The notes under the pieces are model-generated. The model saw nothing but the letters and a program-made list of their open reading frames with translations, did no database searches and had not been told where the DNA came from. The position numbers were made by a program, and so were the translations under genes. Shown here in pieces: positions 15,521-23,336 of a stretch of DNA of 64,000 nucleotides (the stretch's first letter is position 1; every line of letters begins with the position of its first letter). Source of the stretch: Streptomyces sp. DG1A-41 (GTDB lineage Bacteria; Actinomycetota; Actinomycetes; Streptomycetales; Streptomycetaceae); assembly GCF_037055355.1 (NCBI RefSeq), contig NZ_CP146350.1, positions 7,711,001 to 7,775,000 of the forward strand, written 5' to 3'.

Positions 15521-16885
15521 ATGGAAGTTATGGAACGGGGGATTCATATGCTGGACAGGGGATCAGCGAGAAAGTCGATGCCGGCTCTGCTTGCCTCGGT
15601 GGCGGCGGGCGACGGCAACAGCCTCCTGGTGATCGAGGGCCGGGCAGGCGCAGGAAAGACGACCATGCTCACGGAGCTTGCGCGGCTTGCCGACAGCCGT
15701 GGCTTCTGCGTCGAGTCCCCGGCGGACCTCACTGCGTCAGCCGCACTCGGGGAGGACCACTCCTTGCCCCTGGCGGTGCCGAAGCTGATCGTCGTGGACG
15801 GTGTCGAATCCGCCGATCCAGCGGTGATCATCGAGCTGTGCCATGCCCTCTCGGACATGACGGGGCGAGACTGCCTGCTGGCTCTGGCCGTGCGGCCCGG
15901 ACGTGTGAGCGACTGTCTGCACCGGATGAACCCAGGGAACAACGTGCGCGTTGTCAGGGTGCAGTTGGAGCAGCTCTCGAGGAGAGACTCGATGCTGCTG
16001 TGTGCCGAGCTTGCCGGGGCTCGCCCTTCTCCCGAACTGGTCGGCCTCGTGGAGTCGGCGGGCGGCAGTCCGCTCCTGGTGACGGAACTGGTCAGAGGCC
16101 TGCTGGAAGAGGGTGGCATCGAGGTTCTCGACGGCACTGCCTGGCTGAGGTCGTCGGCGCTGCCGGAGCGAGTCCAGATCGTCGTCCGGGGCTATCTGTC
16201 GTCCCTCTCGGAGGCCGGCAGGCACATGCTCCGTGTCGCGGCGGTGCTGAACACCGCACTGCGGCCCGCTCAGCTCTCCTCTCTCGCGGCATGTCTCGGC
16301 AAGTCCACAGCGACGCTCCTGCCGCTGCTGGACGAGGCGCTGGAAGCCGGGCTGCTGATGGACAGTGAGGGGAAACTGGTCTTTGCCGGGGCCCTGCTCC
16401 GCAGGGCGGTTGCCGAATCCGTCCCCTGGCCCATGCGGCAAGCGCTCCTCCACGAGGCGAGGGTGCAGCAGATCGCCGTCGGCGAGCCCTCCGCCGCCTC
16501 CCCGGCCCTCCCGTCCGGCCCGGAACCGCGGGACGAAAGCGAGGAGTTGGCCGGTGCGCACCGTACGGCCGCGTCCGGTGTCCGCACGGTGCGCGGTGAC
16601 GGCCTCGGCCTCGCCGTTCCTCGTGTTCCGTCTGTCGTGAAGGTGGCCGAGGCGGCCGATGAAGAGGTGAAGGGGAGTGAACTGACGATGCGCGAACTCG
16701 AAGTCCTCCAGTGCGTGGCCCAGGCGATGAGCAACCGCCAGGTCGGACGACACCTTTCCATCACCGAAGGCACAGTCAAGCGGCACATGCGCAACATCTT
16801 CCAGAAGCTCGACGCGACGTCGCGCATCGATGCCGTGAACAAGGTGGGACCGCTGATATCGGCGGGATTTCGACTCCGAGCATGA
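15521..16885 (+). CDS. LuxR-family ATP-binding transcriptional regulator
   Basis: A 454-aa regulator with an N-terminal P-loop (GRAGAGKTT, residues 40-48), a Walker B-like LIVVDGVE, a mid-region AAA/ATPase-like segment (VESAGGSPLLVTELVRGLLEEG) and a C-terminal LuxR/GerE helix-turn-helix (ELTMRELEVLQCVAQAMSNRQ...HLSITEGTVKRHMRNIF). It is about half the length of classical LAL regulators and lacks the long TPR-like middle. ATG 15521 follows GGAGAGGG and GAAAGG; ATG 15530 and 15548 are also in frame. Divergent from the transposase-like gene. Such proteins are usually pathway-specific activators. Confidence 0.9.
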   Translation: MEVMERGIHMLDRGSARKSMPALLASVAAGDGNSLLVIEGRAGAGKTTMLTELARLADSRGFCVESPADLTASAALGEDHSLPLAVPKLIVVDGVESADPAVIIELCHALSDMTGRDCLLALAVRPGRVSDCLHRMNPGNNVRVVRVQLEQLSRRDSMLLCAELAGARPSPELVGLVESAGGSPLLVTELVRGLLEEGGIEVLDGTAWLRSSALPERVQIVVRGYLSSLSEAGRHMLRVAAVLNTALRPAQLSSLAACLGKSTATLLPLLDEALEAGLLMDSEGKLVFAGALLRRAVAESVPWPMRQALLHEARVQQIAVGEPSAASPALPSGPEPRDESEELAGAHRTAASGVRTVRGDGLGLAVPRVPSVVKVAEAADEEVKGSELTMRELEVLQCVAQAMSNRQVGRHLSITEGTVKRHMRNIFQKLDATSRIDAVNKVGPLISAGFRLRA

Positions 16886-16890
16886 GTCCC

Positions 16891-16916
16891 CGCGGTGTCC
16901 CGCGCGGGACACCGCG
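16891..16916. terminator. 26-bp perfect palindrome after the LuxR gene
   Basis: A perfect palindrome begins 5 bp after the LuxR stop codon: arms 16891-16903 and 16904-16916, with sequence GCGGTGTCCCGC on the left. It is a probable transcription terminator; a small central loop must form. Confidence 0.7.
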
Positions 16917-16965
16917 CGTTCACACGCTCCGGGTCGGTCACGCCGGCGGCCCTGGAGGGCCAGAC

Positions 16966-16996
16966 GCGGGACGAGGCCGTGGCGGCCTCGTCCCGC
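16966..16996. terminator. 14-bp perfect stem-loop, second terminator
   Basis: GCGGGACGAGGCCG (16966-16979) pairs perfectly with 16983-16996 across a TGG loop. It is a very stable hairpin about 80 bp after the LuxR stop. It may finish LuxR transcription or stop minus-strand transcripts coming from the KSQ relic region. Confidence 0.65.
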
Positions 16997-17149
16997 GCTG
17001 CGTCCCGTGGGCCGGAAGCGCGCCGCCACATCCGCTGCCGCCGCGCGGTCCCCGGAGATCACCACCCTCGTTGCGCATGGGCTGGCCGGCGACGTGTTCG
17101 CGCATGGCTGTCGGAGAGCGCCCCATGGCAGTTGGTGCCGCCCTGCCGA

Positions 17150-17345
17150 ACGAACTGACGCCTGCCGGCAGAGGTACGTCGTCGCGCGACCACGGTTCCA
17201 GGGTCGTCGGCACCCGCAGACTCCATGATTTCCGGCGCGCCTGGCACGACTGCCCGGCGTCGATCACCATGCCGGGGCCGCGCAGAGCGAAGGTGTGCGG
17301 CACCCGGTTGGCGATGACGCCGTGGTCGTCCCGTACGGCACCCAC
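17150..17345 (-). pseudogene. relic of a KSQ-type loading ketosynthase
   Basis: On the minus strand, 17345 downward reads GVIANRVPHTFALRGPG, then MVIDAGQSC. This matches the active-site region of the live loading ketosynthase at 30.5 kb ([17 protein letters not shown], then TVDSAQSSS), including Gln at the nucleophile position. The frame then jumps to the C-terminal KS region: LRVPTTLEPWSRDDVPLPAGVSSFG. After a 2-nt shift GGTNCH follows. All KS sequence between these parts is missing, and no start or further domains are seen. This is therefore a decayed fragment of a PKS loading module. The rest of 16997-17394 is non-coding as far as I can see. Confidence 0.72.
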
Positions 17346-17394
17346 GACTGCCCGTCTCGGAATGGGCGGAAGGACCGAGGAAACGGGGCTTTCG

Positions 17395-18093
17395 TCAGCG
17401 GGGATTCGGGGCGGTGCGCCGCTTCCGTTTCGGACGCAGCAAGTACCATTCGACGAAGAGCAGATGGCCGAGAACCGCGCCCCAGGTGGCGGCCGCGTAT
17501 GCCTGTTCGTAGTTAAGGCCCAGGGCCACCAGAATGATGTTGAGCGGGCGCAGCGTGACTGTGGAGGTGGTCATCGCGACGTTCCTCAGCATCCACTTGC
17601 GGTGTTCGCCGTACTTTCCTTGCCGAGCGGTTCGGTAACCGGCGATACCGGTGATGATCCAGCACGCGTCCATGGCGAGCAGCGCGGTTGCCACATCCGG
17701 TCCGCTGACCGTCAGAAGTGAATCGGGGATCGCCAGCGCGGCGGACGGGAAGACCCCGGCGAAGAAGTACACGCGCCCCAGGATGCGATGGGCCCGGGGG
17801 CGCCGCGCCCGGAACGAGGGCCAGACCTGCAGCCAGGCGAGCACGATGGCCACGACCGCGGTATAGATGTGCAAGACGAACAGCGGATAGTGCCAGGGCA
17901 GATCGGTTCGTATCCCCAGCCTGCTGTTCGACGGGTCGAGGGTGAGATAACGGGAGATGCCGAACGCGGCGAATCCCACGCAGTAGATCGCGAGGCAGAC
18001 CACCCATATCAGTTCTCGCCTACTGGCCTTCGTGACCGGTTTCGCTTGGAGCGCGAGCTCTGCTTCCACCGGAACTTCCCGGACGCTGTCCAC
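17395..18093 (-). CDS. DUF2306-family membrane protein
   Basis: A 232-aa membrane protein with about six hydrophobic segments (for example LIWVVCLAIYCVGFAAFGI, LHIYTAVVAIVLAWLQVW, VYFFAGVFPSAALAI, LLAMDACWIITGIAGY). It has the His/Arg signature of DUF2306 (RRPRAHRILGRVYF, and GEHRKWMLRN after transmembrane segment 4). No function is established for the family; members often occur near antibiotic clusters. Start is GTG 18093 with AGGAAAGG upstream. Divergent from the quinone oxidoreductase; the inverted repeat at 18129-18142 lies between them. Confidence 0.8.
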   Translation of the reverse strand: MDSVREVPVEAELALQAKPVTKASRRELIWVVCLAIYCVGFAAFGISRYLTLDPSNSRLGIRTDLPWHYPLFVLHIYTAVVAIVLAWLQVWPSFRARRPRAHRILGRVYFFAGVFPSAALAIPDSLLTVSGPDVATALLAMDACWIITGIAGYRTARQGKYGEHRKWMLRNVAMTTSTVTLRPLNIILVALGLNYEQAYAAATWGAVLGHLLFVEWYLLRPKRKRRTAPNPR

Positions 18094-18128
18094 AGCATCA
18101 CCTTTCCTCGCCGCTAACGTGAAGGCTC

Positions 18129-18142
18129 CCTAAGATGTTAGG
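18129..18142. promoter_or_regulatory. small inverted repeat in a divergent spacer
   Basis: CCTAA-GATG-TTAGG lies 36 bp upstream of the DUF2306 start in the 242-bp spacer to the quinone oxidoreductase gene (18336). GTGGTAC occurs twice in the same spacer and also in the AfsA1 upstream palindrome block. It could be an operator; evidence is limited to symmetry and position. Confidence 0.35.
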
Positions 18143-18335
18143 AAATGGGAAGGCGTGCGGCCGGGTAATTCCCACCTATGTGGTACCTGGTATGCCTCTT
18201 TGGTGGTACGCGGCACTCCAGTTCGTCGATTTTGCATGCTTCTTTTGTGGAATTTCTACGGCATGCCGCGCCGGGTAAAGTCCCTTTCTGAATTCCGATC
18301 TTCCCGGCGAAATTTTCTAAGGGGACCGCTAGCAC

Positions 18336-19316
18336 ATGCGCATCGTTCGGTACCACGAATTCGGGCCGTCGAGTGTTCTGCGAATCGAGGAGGCGGACGT
18401 ACCGCGTCCCGGGCCCGGCGACGTACTGGTACGGGTGGAAGCGATCGGTGTCGACCAGGCCGATGTGCAAAGGCGGCGCGGAGAGCATCCCGTGTCCGCC
18501 CCGGTACTGCCGGCCTGCCCCGCCGCGGACGTCGTCGGCGTGGTCGAGCAGACGGGTCCGGATGTGTCCCGCGAGCACCTCGGCGCACGCGTGGTGGTGT
18601 GGAAGGCGAAGAACGCTTACGCGGACTACGTCGCCGCTCCGGTGCACCGGATCCTGCCCGTTCCGGACGGCCTGGACCCGGCGCAGGCCACGGTCATGGG
18701 CTCGACCGGGCGTGTCGCCATGCAGGTCGTCAACACGGGACAGCTGCGTGCCGCGGAGAGCGTGCTGGTGCACGGCGCGGCCGGCGCCGTGGGTCACGTG
18801 GCACTCCAGATCGCCAAGGCGCGGGGAGCGAAGCCCGTGATCGCCACCGCGAGTTCACCCGAGAAGCTGGACTTCGCCCGGTCGCTGGGGGCGGACGTCT
18901 GCGTCGACTACGGCCGGCCCGACTGGTCCGAGCAGGTGCGGCAGGCCGTGGGCGGCCCAGGCGTGGACGTCATCCTCAACGGAATCGGCGGCGACCTGCT
19001 GCACGACGACGTGGAGTTGCTGGCACCGTACGGTCGGCTCGTCTTCTACGGCGCTTCGGGCAGCCCGACCGCGCGTCCGGTCCTGTCGTTCCTGGACGTG
19101 CTCGGCATGAAGTACGTGACCGGCTTCAGTATGGCCGCGCTGCTGCGTCACCGCCCCGACCTCGCCGAGTCGGGAACGCGCCTGCTCCTCGACGCCGTCT
19201 CCGACGGATCCGTGCGCCCCGTGGTCGCGGCGCGCGTCCCCCTGTCCGACGTCACCCGTGCGCATGACCTGGTGGAGTCACGCGCCAGCCGGGGCCGTGT
19301 CGTGCTCGTGCCCTGA
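18336..19316 (+). CDS. zinc-independent quinone oxidoreductase-like MDR
   Basis: A 326-aa medium-chain dehydrogenase/reductase of the zeta-crystallin/quinone oxidoreductase group. It has the catalytic-fold N-terminus (MRIVRYHEFGPSSVLRIEE), the NADPH-binding VHGAAGAVGHVALQIA near residue 148, and ends with VVLVP. There are no zinc-ligand cysteines, so it is an NADPH-dependent reductase of C=C or quinone substrates. ATG 18336 follows AAGGGGACC. It is the first gene of a plus-strand run (monooxygenase, SARP, ferredoxin). A tailoring reduction is likely; a trans-acting enoyl reductase for the PKS is a speculative alternative. Confidence 0.88.
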   Translation: MRIVRYHEFGPSSVLRIEEADVPRPGPGDVLVRVEAIGVDQADVQRRRGEHPVSAPVLPACPAADVVGVVEQTGPDVSREHLGARVVVWKAKNAYADYVAAPVHRILPVPDGLDPAQATVMGSTGRVAMQVVNTGQLRAAESVLVHGAAGAVGHVALQIAKARGAKPVIATASSPEKLDFARSLGADVCVDYGRPDWSEQVRQAVGGPGVDVILNGIGGDLLHDDVELLAPYGRLVFYGASGSPTARPVLSFLDVLGMKYVTGFSMAALLRHRPDLAESGTRLLLDAVSDGSVRPVVAARVPLSDVTRAHDLVESRASRGRVVLVP

Positions 19317-19375
19317 GGAGAACGCCCGACGTGACAACACCAGGAACACACCCCGCTGACCGGGAAGGGAACAGC

Positions 19376-20974
19376 ATGCTTGAGCAGTCCGAAACCGAGG
19401 TGCTCATCGTCGGGGCGGGACCGGTCGGCCTTGCCCTGGGCGTGGATCTGCTGCGCCGTGGTGTCTCCGTGCGCGTCATCGACCGGGATCCCACCCATCA
19501 TCCGCACTCCAAGTCCCTGGCGCTGTGGCCCCGGGCACTGGAGGGCTTTCACCGCATGGGGCTCATCGAACCCCTGCTTGACCGGTCGTTGACGGTGGGC
19601 GCCCTGAAGTACTACCTGGGAGGAAGGGTCATCCGGGTCGGCTTCGGCAGCGTGAACGGAAGCCGGTACCGCTATCCGGTCACTCTGCCGCAGAGCGCCA
19701 CGGAGGAAGTCCTGCGCCAGGGGTTCGAGGATGCGGGCGGCAAGGTCGAGTACGGCACGGAGTTCGTGAGTCTCACCCAGGACTCCGACGGAGTAAGAGC
19801 CGTACTGCGCACCGACGGCCAAGAGGTCGAGGCGAAGGCGCGGTACCTCGTCGGATGCGACGGGGCGCACAGCACCGTCCGCCAGTGCCTCGGCGTGGCC
19901 TTCGAAGGCGCCACCTACCCGCAGCAGTTCCTGCTGGCGGACGGCGTGTGGGAGACGAGCCTGCCGCAGAACGAGACGCACTACTTCATGGACCCGTCCG
20001 GGGTCCTGGTCGTCACCAGCCTGCCCGGGGGCAAGGCACGGGTCTTCCTCGGCCTGCGCGAGGAAGTGCCCGAGGGGCAGCTGGCCGAGACCGCGCAGCG
20101 GCTGGCCCAGTCCCGGTGCACCGTGCCGATCCGGGCGGTGGGCGAGCTCCAGACCGGTATCTTCCGGATCCACCGGCGCATGGCGGACCGCTTCCGGGTG
20201 GGACGCGTCCTCCTCGCCGGCGACGCCGCGCACATCCACAGCCCCGCCGGGGCGCAGGGGCTCAACACCGGTCTCGAGGACGCGGGCTCGCTCGCCTGGC
20301 GGCTGGCGGGGATCCAGCGGCAGGGCCTTGATCCCGGCACCCTTGAGGAATGGGACCTGGAGCGGCGGCACACGGCCGCGGCGGTGGTCGCCGACAGCGA
20401 CCGCCAGACCCGGATGTGGACCCTGAACGGCTGGCGCAGGAACGTGCGTGACATCGCTCTGCAAGGCGCCGCCCGCGCCGGCTTGCTCGACCGGTTCATC
20501 GCGCCGCGTCAGGCACAGCTCACCTTGTCCTACCCCGGCGACGGTTCCCGGATCGGGACATTGCACAGCGGCATGCGGCTGCCCGACGTCCCGCTGGAGG
20601 GGCGGGCGGACCGGACTTGGCTGCATGACAAGGTGGCTCTCGACACACCGGTGCTCCTGCTGTTCGCGGCGGACAACAGGATGCCGGAGCGACTGGACAA
20701 CAGCCGGCGGGCCGCACGGCGTCTGCTCGCCGAAGGGCTCGGCGAAGGCCCCGGGTACCGGAAGGCCGTACTCCTGAGCGCACGCATTCCCGAATCCGCC
20801 GCCCAGGACGTCGCCGTCGACGAGATCAACGATCCAGGGGCCGATATCCACCGGACCTTCGGAATCACCAGGCCGTGCGCCGTCGAGGTCAGGCCCGACG
20901 CGACGATCGGAGCCGTCTTCGAACTGAAAGAAGGCACATTGGTGCGCTCTGCTCGGCGACGCGGTCTTGCCTGA
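19376..20974 (+). CDS. FAD-dependent aromatic-type monooxygenase (group A)
   Basis: A 532-aa flavoprotein of the para-hydroxybenzoate hydroxylase group as found in polyketide tailoring. It has the N-terminal FAD motif VLIVGAGPVGLALG (residues 9-22), the middle DG motif VGCDGAHSTVRQCLG, the GD motif VLLAGDAAHIHSPAGAQG and a C-terminal thioredoxin-like extension. Expected reaction: NAD(P)H- and O2-dependent hydroxylation or Baeyer-Villiger oxidation. ATG 19376 follows GGGAAGGGAA; an in-frame GTG at 19331 (GAGGAG upstream) would add 15 residues. It is separated from the MDR gene by about 60 nt, probably co-transcribed. Its substrate may be aromatic or an enol intermediate. Confidence 0.9.
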   Translation: MLEQSETEVLIVGAGPVGLALGVDLLRRGVSVRVIDRDPTHHPHSKSLALWPRALEGFHRMGLIEPLLDRSLTVGALKYYLGGRVIRVGFGSVNGSRYRYPVTLPQSATEEVLRQGFEDAGGKVEYGTEFVSLTQDSDGVRAVLRTDGQEVEAKARYLVGCDGAHSTVRQCLGVAFEGATYPQQFLLADGVWETSLPQNETHYFMDPSGVLVVTSLPGGKARVFLGLREEVPEGQLAETAQRLAQSRCTVPIRAVGELQTGIFRIHRRMADRFRVGRVLLAGDAAHIHSPAGAQGLNTGLEDAGSLAWRLAGIQRQGLDPGTLEEWDLERRHTAAAVVADSDRQTRMWTLNGWRRNVRDIALQGAARAGLLDRFIAPRQAQLTLSYPGDGSRIGTLHSGMRLPDVPLEGRADRTWLHDKVALDTPVLLLFAADNRMPERLDNSRRAARRLLAEGLGEGPGYRKAVLLSARIPESAAQDVAVDEINDPGADIHRTFGITRPCAVEVRPDATIGAVFELKEGTLVRSARRRGLA

Positions 20975-21012
20975 TCGCCGGACCGCAGGGAATCAAGGGG
21001 AAGGGGAGCGGG

Positions 21013-21831
21013 GTGGCTCTGTTTACAATGCTCGGTCCGTTCGGGGTGGAGCCTCATCTGCCCGGAGACCGGAGCGCGGTGCCGCGGGGACCAAAAGTGC
21101 GGAAGCTGCTCTGCCTCTTCCTGCTGAATCCCGGCACGGTCGTCACGCTGCATCAGATCATGGACGAACTCTGGGCAGAAAAATCGGTCGACAGTGCCGT
21201 CCTCACGGTTCGCACGCACGTTTATCACGTGCGTCGCTTTCTCGCGGAGCGAGGTGAGGGCAGGCAGGGTGCGATGATCCACACCAGCAGCTCGGGATAC
21301 ATGCTGGATCTCCGGGACGACAGCACCGACGTGATGTCGTTCCGGGCGTCCGCCCGGCGTGGTGGTGAGCTGCTGAAAGAGCAGGACTACGCGGCGGCAG
21401 CCCGGGAACTGCGCGACGCGCTCTCGCACTGGCGCGGGCCGGCGCTGGCCGACGTGGCGCACGGCCGGGTTCTTGAGCAGGAAGTCGCCCGGCTGGAGGA
21501 CCAGCGGCACGACGTGCTGCAACAGCGGATCATCACCGATCTCCAGCTCGGCAACCACCGGGAAATCATCGGCGAGTTGCGCAGGCTTGTGGCCGTTCAG
21601 CCGCTGAACGAATGGTTGTACGGATGCCTGATCGAAAGCCTGTACCGCAGCGGCCGCCGCAACGAGGCGCTGCACGCATACAGCCAGATCCGCCAGGCGC
21701 TGGACACGGAGCTGGGCCTTGAGCCCGCTTCTTTCCTGCAGGAGATACAGCGGCTGATTCTCTCGCCCGCGACAGGGACTTATCCCCGCTCCGGATCATT
21801 CATGACCGAAGCGTTCTCGACCATCGCATGA
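21013..21831 (+). CDS. SARP-family pathway activator
   Basis: A 272-aa Streptomyces antibiotic regulatory protein. It has an OmpR/PhoB-type winged-helix domain at residues 1-95 (PRGPKVRKLLCLFLLNPGTVV, then SAVLTVRTHVYHVRRFL) and a bacterial transcriptional activation domain (YAAAARELRDALSHWRGPALAD, LIESLYRSGRRNEALHAY, LDTELGLEPASFLQ). SARPs bind direct repeats upstream of biosynthetic operons and recruit RNA polymerase. The start is GTG 21013 with AAGGGGAGCGG upstream. It lies between the monooxygenase and the ferredoxin in the plus-strand run. It is a probable direct activator of this cluster, and likely sits under the butyrolactone receptor; that hierarchy is inference. Confidence 0.93.
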   Translation: MALFTMLGPFGVEPHLPGDRSAVPRGPKVRKLLCLFLLNPGTVVTLHQIMDELWAEKSVDSAVLTVRTHVYHVRRFLAERGEGRQGAMIHTSSSGYMLDLRDDSTDVMSFRASARRGGELLKEQDYAAAARELRDALSHWRGPALADVAHGRVLEQEVARLEDQRHDVLQQRIITDLQLGNHREIIGELRRLVAVQPLNEWLYGCLIESLYRSGRRNEALHAYSQIRQALDTELGLEPASFLQEIQRLILSPATGTYPRSGSFMTEAFSTIA

Positions 21832-21849
21832 AAGGTGAAGGTGACGGAA

Positions 21850-22044
21850 ATGAAGGTTGTCGCGGACTATGAGAAGTGCTGTAGCGCGGGTCAGTGCGCA
21901 GTTCTGGCTCCCGATGTCTTCGACCAGGACGAGGACGACGGTGTCGTGGTGATCCTCGATGCAGAGCCTCCCGCCCAGCTCCACGACGCGGTGTTCCAGG
22001 CCGTCACGGCCTGTCCTGGTTCGGCTCTCCGGGTGATTCGGTGA
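21850..22044 (+). CDS. 3Fe-4S-type ferredoxin
   Basis: A 64-aa small acidic electron carrier. Cys residues in CCSAGQCAVLAPDVF and near the end in ACPGSAL form the pattern seen in P450-partner ferredoxins of actinomycetes ([3Fe-4S] or [4Fe-4S]). ATG 21850 is chosen with GAAGGTG upstream; GTG 21841 is possible. Its stop overlaps the GTG start of the ferredoxin reductase, so the two are coupled. No P450 gene is present in the window; the partner must lie outside it or be a different oxygenase. Confidence 0.88.
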   Translation: MKVVADYEKCCSAGQCAVLAPDVFDQDEDDGVVVILDAEPPAQLHDAVFQAVTACPGSALRVIR

Positions 22045-23290
22045 GCCGTAGGACGATCGCGGTGGTCGGCGCGTCCGCTGCGGGGATCGCGGCGGCGGAG
22101 ACCTTGCGCAGAAGGGGGTACGACGGACGCCTTGTCGTCATCGGTGACGAAGCACACCTGCCCTATGAGCGTCCCCCGCTCTCCAAGCAGGTGCTGACGG
22201 GCGAGTGGGGCGAAGACCGGGTCGCCATGCGGGATACCGCCGCACTCGCCCGGTGCGAACTCGATCTGCGCCTCGGAGTCCGAGCCACCGGACTCGATGT
22301 CGGCGCCCGGCGGGTGGTCCTCGGGAACGGCGAAGTCCTCGATTTCGACGGCCTGATCATCGCGACCGGCGTCCGGCCCCGCACCCTGCCCGGTGCCGGG
22401 GGCTCTCCGGCGTGCACACGCTGCGCACGCTCGACGACCTGGCCGCCCTGCGCGAGAGCCTGCGGGCAGGTGGCACGGTTTCCGTCATCGGCTCGGGCCC
22501 TCTGGGAATGGAGGTCGCCTCTTCCCTCGCGCAAGGAAACTCCCACGAGGTGACCGTCATCACCGACGAGCCGGTTCCGATGGAGAGAGTGTTCGGTGGT
22601 GAGATCGGCGCCATGCTCGCCCGGGTTCACCGCAGTAGAGGCGTCGCACTCCGCACCGGGCAGTCGGTGACCGGGCTGGTGGGCGACCGGGGAAAGGTGA
22701 CGGGTGTCCGCCTCGCGACGGGAGTGACGGTTCAGGCGGACACCGTCGTGGTGGCGATCGGGTCCACGCCGAACACCGAATGGCTGGCAGGCAGCGGGCT
22801 CACCATCGATCGCGGCATCCGGTGTGACGCGTACAGCGCGGCGGCTCCCTCCGTGTACGCCGCCGGCGATGTCGCACACTGGCACCACTCCGTCCTGGGT
22901 GGACAGGTGCGCACCGAGCACCGCGTCAACGCCACCGAGCAGGGTGCCGTCGCCGCGCACAATCTGCTGTACGAACTCCGCGGCGCGGCGGAGCAACGCA
23001 GTGAGTACGCTCCGGTTCCCTATTTCTGGTCCGATCAGTATGCGCTGAAGCTCCAGGCGTACGGCACGGTTCACGGCGCGGATCGCGTGGAACTGCGGTA
23101 CGCGGAATTCGATGATCCGGCCCGCCCTCGTGCCGTCGCCTTCTATATACGCCAGGGCCTGGTCAAAGGCGTGCTCGGGACCGGGATACCGCCTCGCGTA
23201 CTGCGAGATGTGCGTGGCCTCGTCGCTCTTCCGCAGCCATGGGAGGACGTCCGCGGCCGAGCCGACGACGTGCTTGCCGCCCTGGGTTAG
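22041..23290 (+). CDS. FAD-dependent ferredoxin reductase, frameshifted in this sequence
   Basis: A rubredoxin/ferredoxin-reductase-like flavoprotein of about 416 aa when corrected. The first part (AVVGASAAGIAAAETLRRRG, then LPYERPPLSKQVLTGEW) reads from GTG 22041 to about 22400. The second part (VHTLRTLDDLAALRESL, VSVIGSGPLGMEVAS, VYAAGDVAHW, NATEQGAVAAHNLL) continues in the -1 frame. The break is in the G5 run 22398-22402, where a sixth G restores GAGGLSGVHTL. It carries two dinucleotide-binding domains (FAD, NADH) and the usual C-terminal domain. It passes electrons from NAD(P)H to the preceding ferredoxin. Confidence 0.85.
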
Positions 23291-23336
23291 CCGTCGGCTG
23301 CCCGCCACATCGCGAGACGCCACTTTGAGGAGGGGC

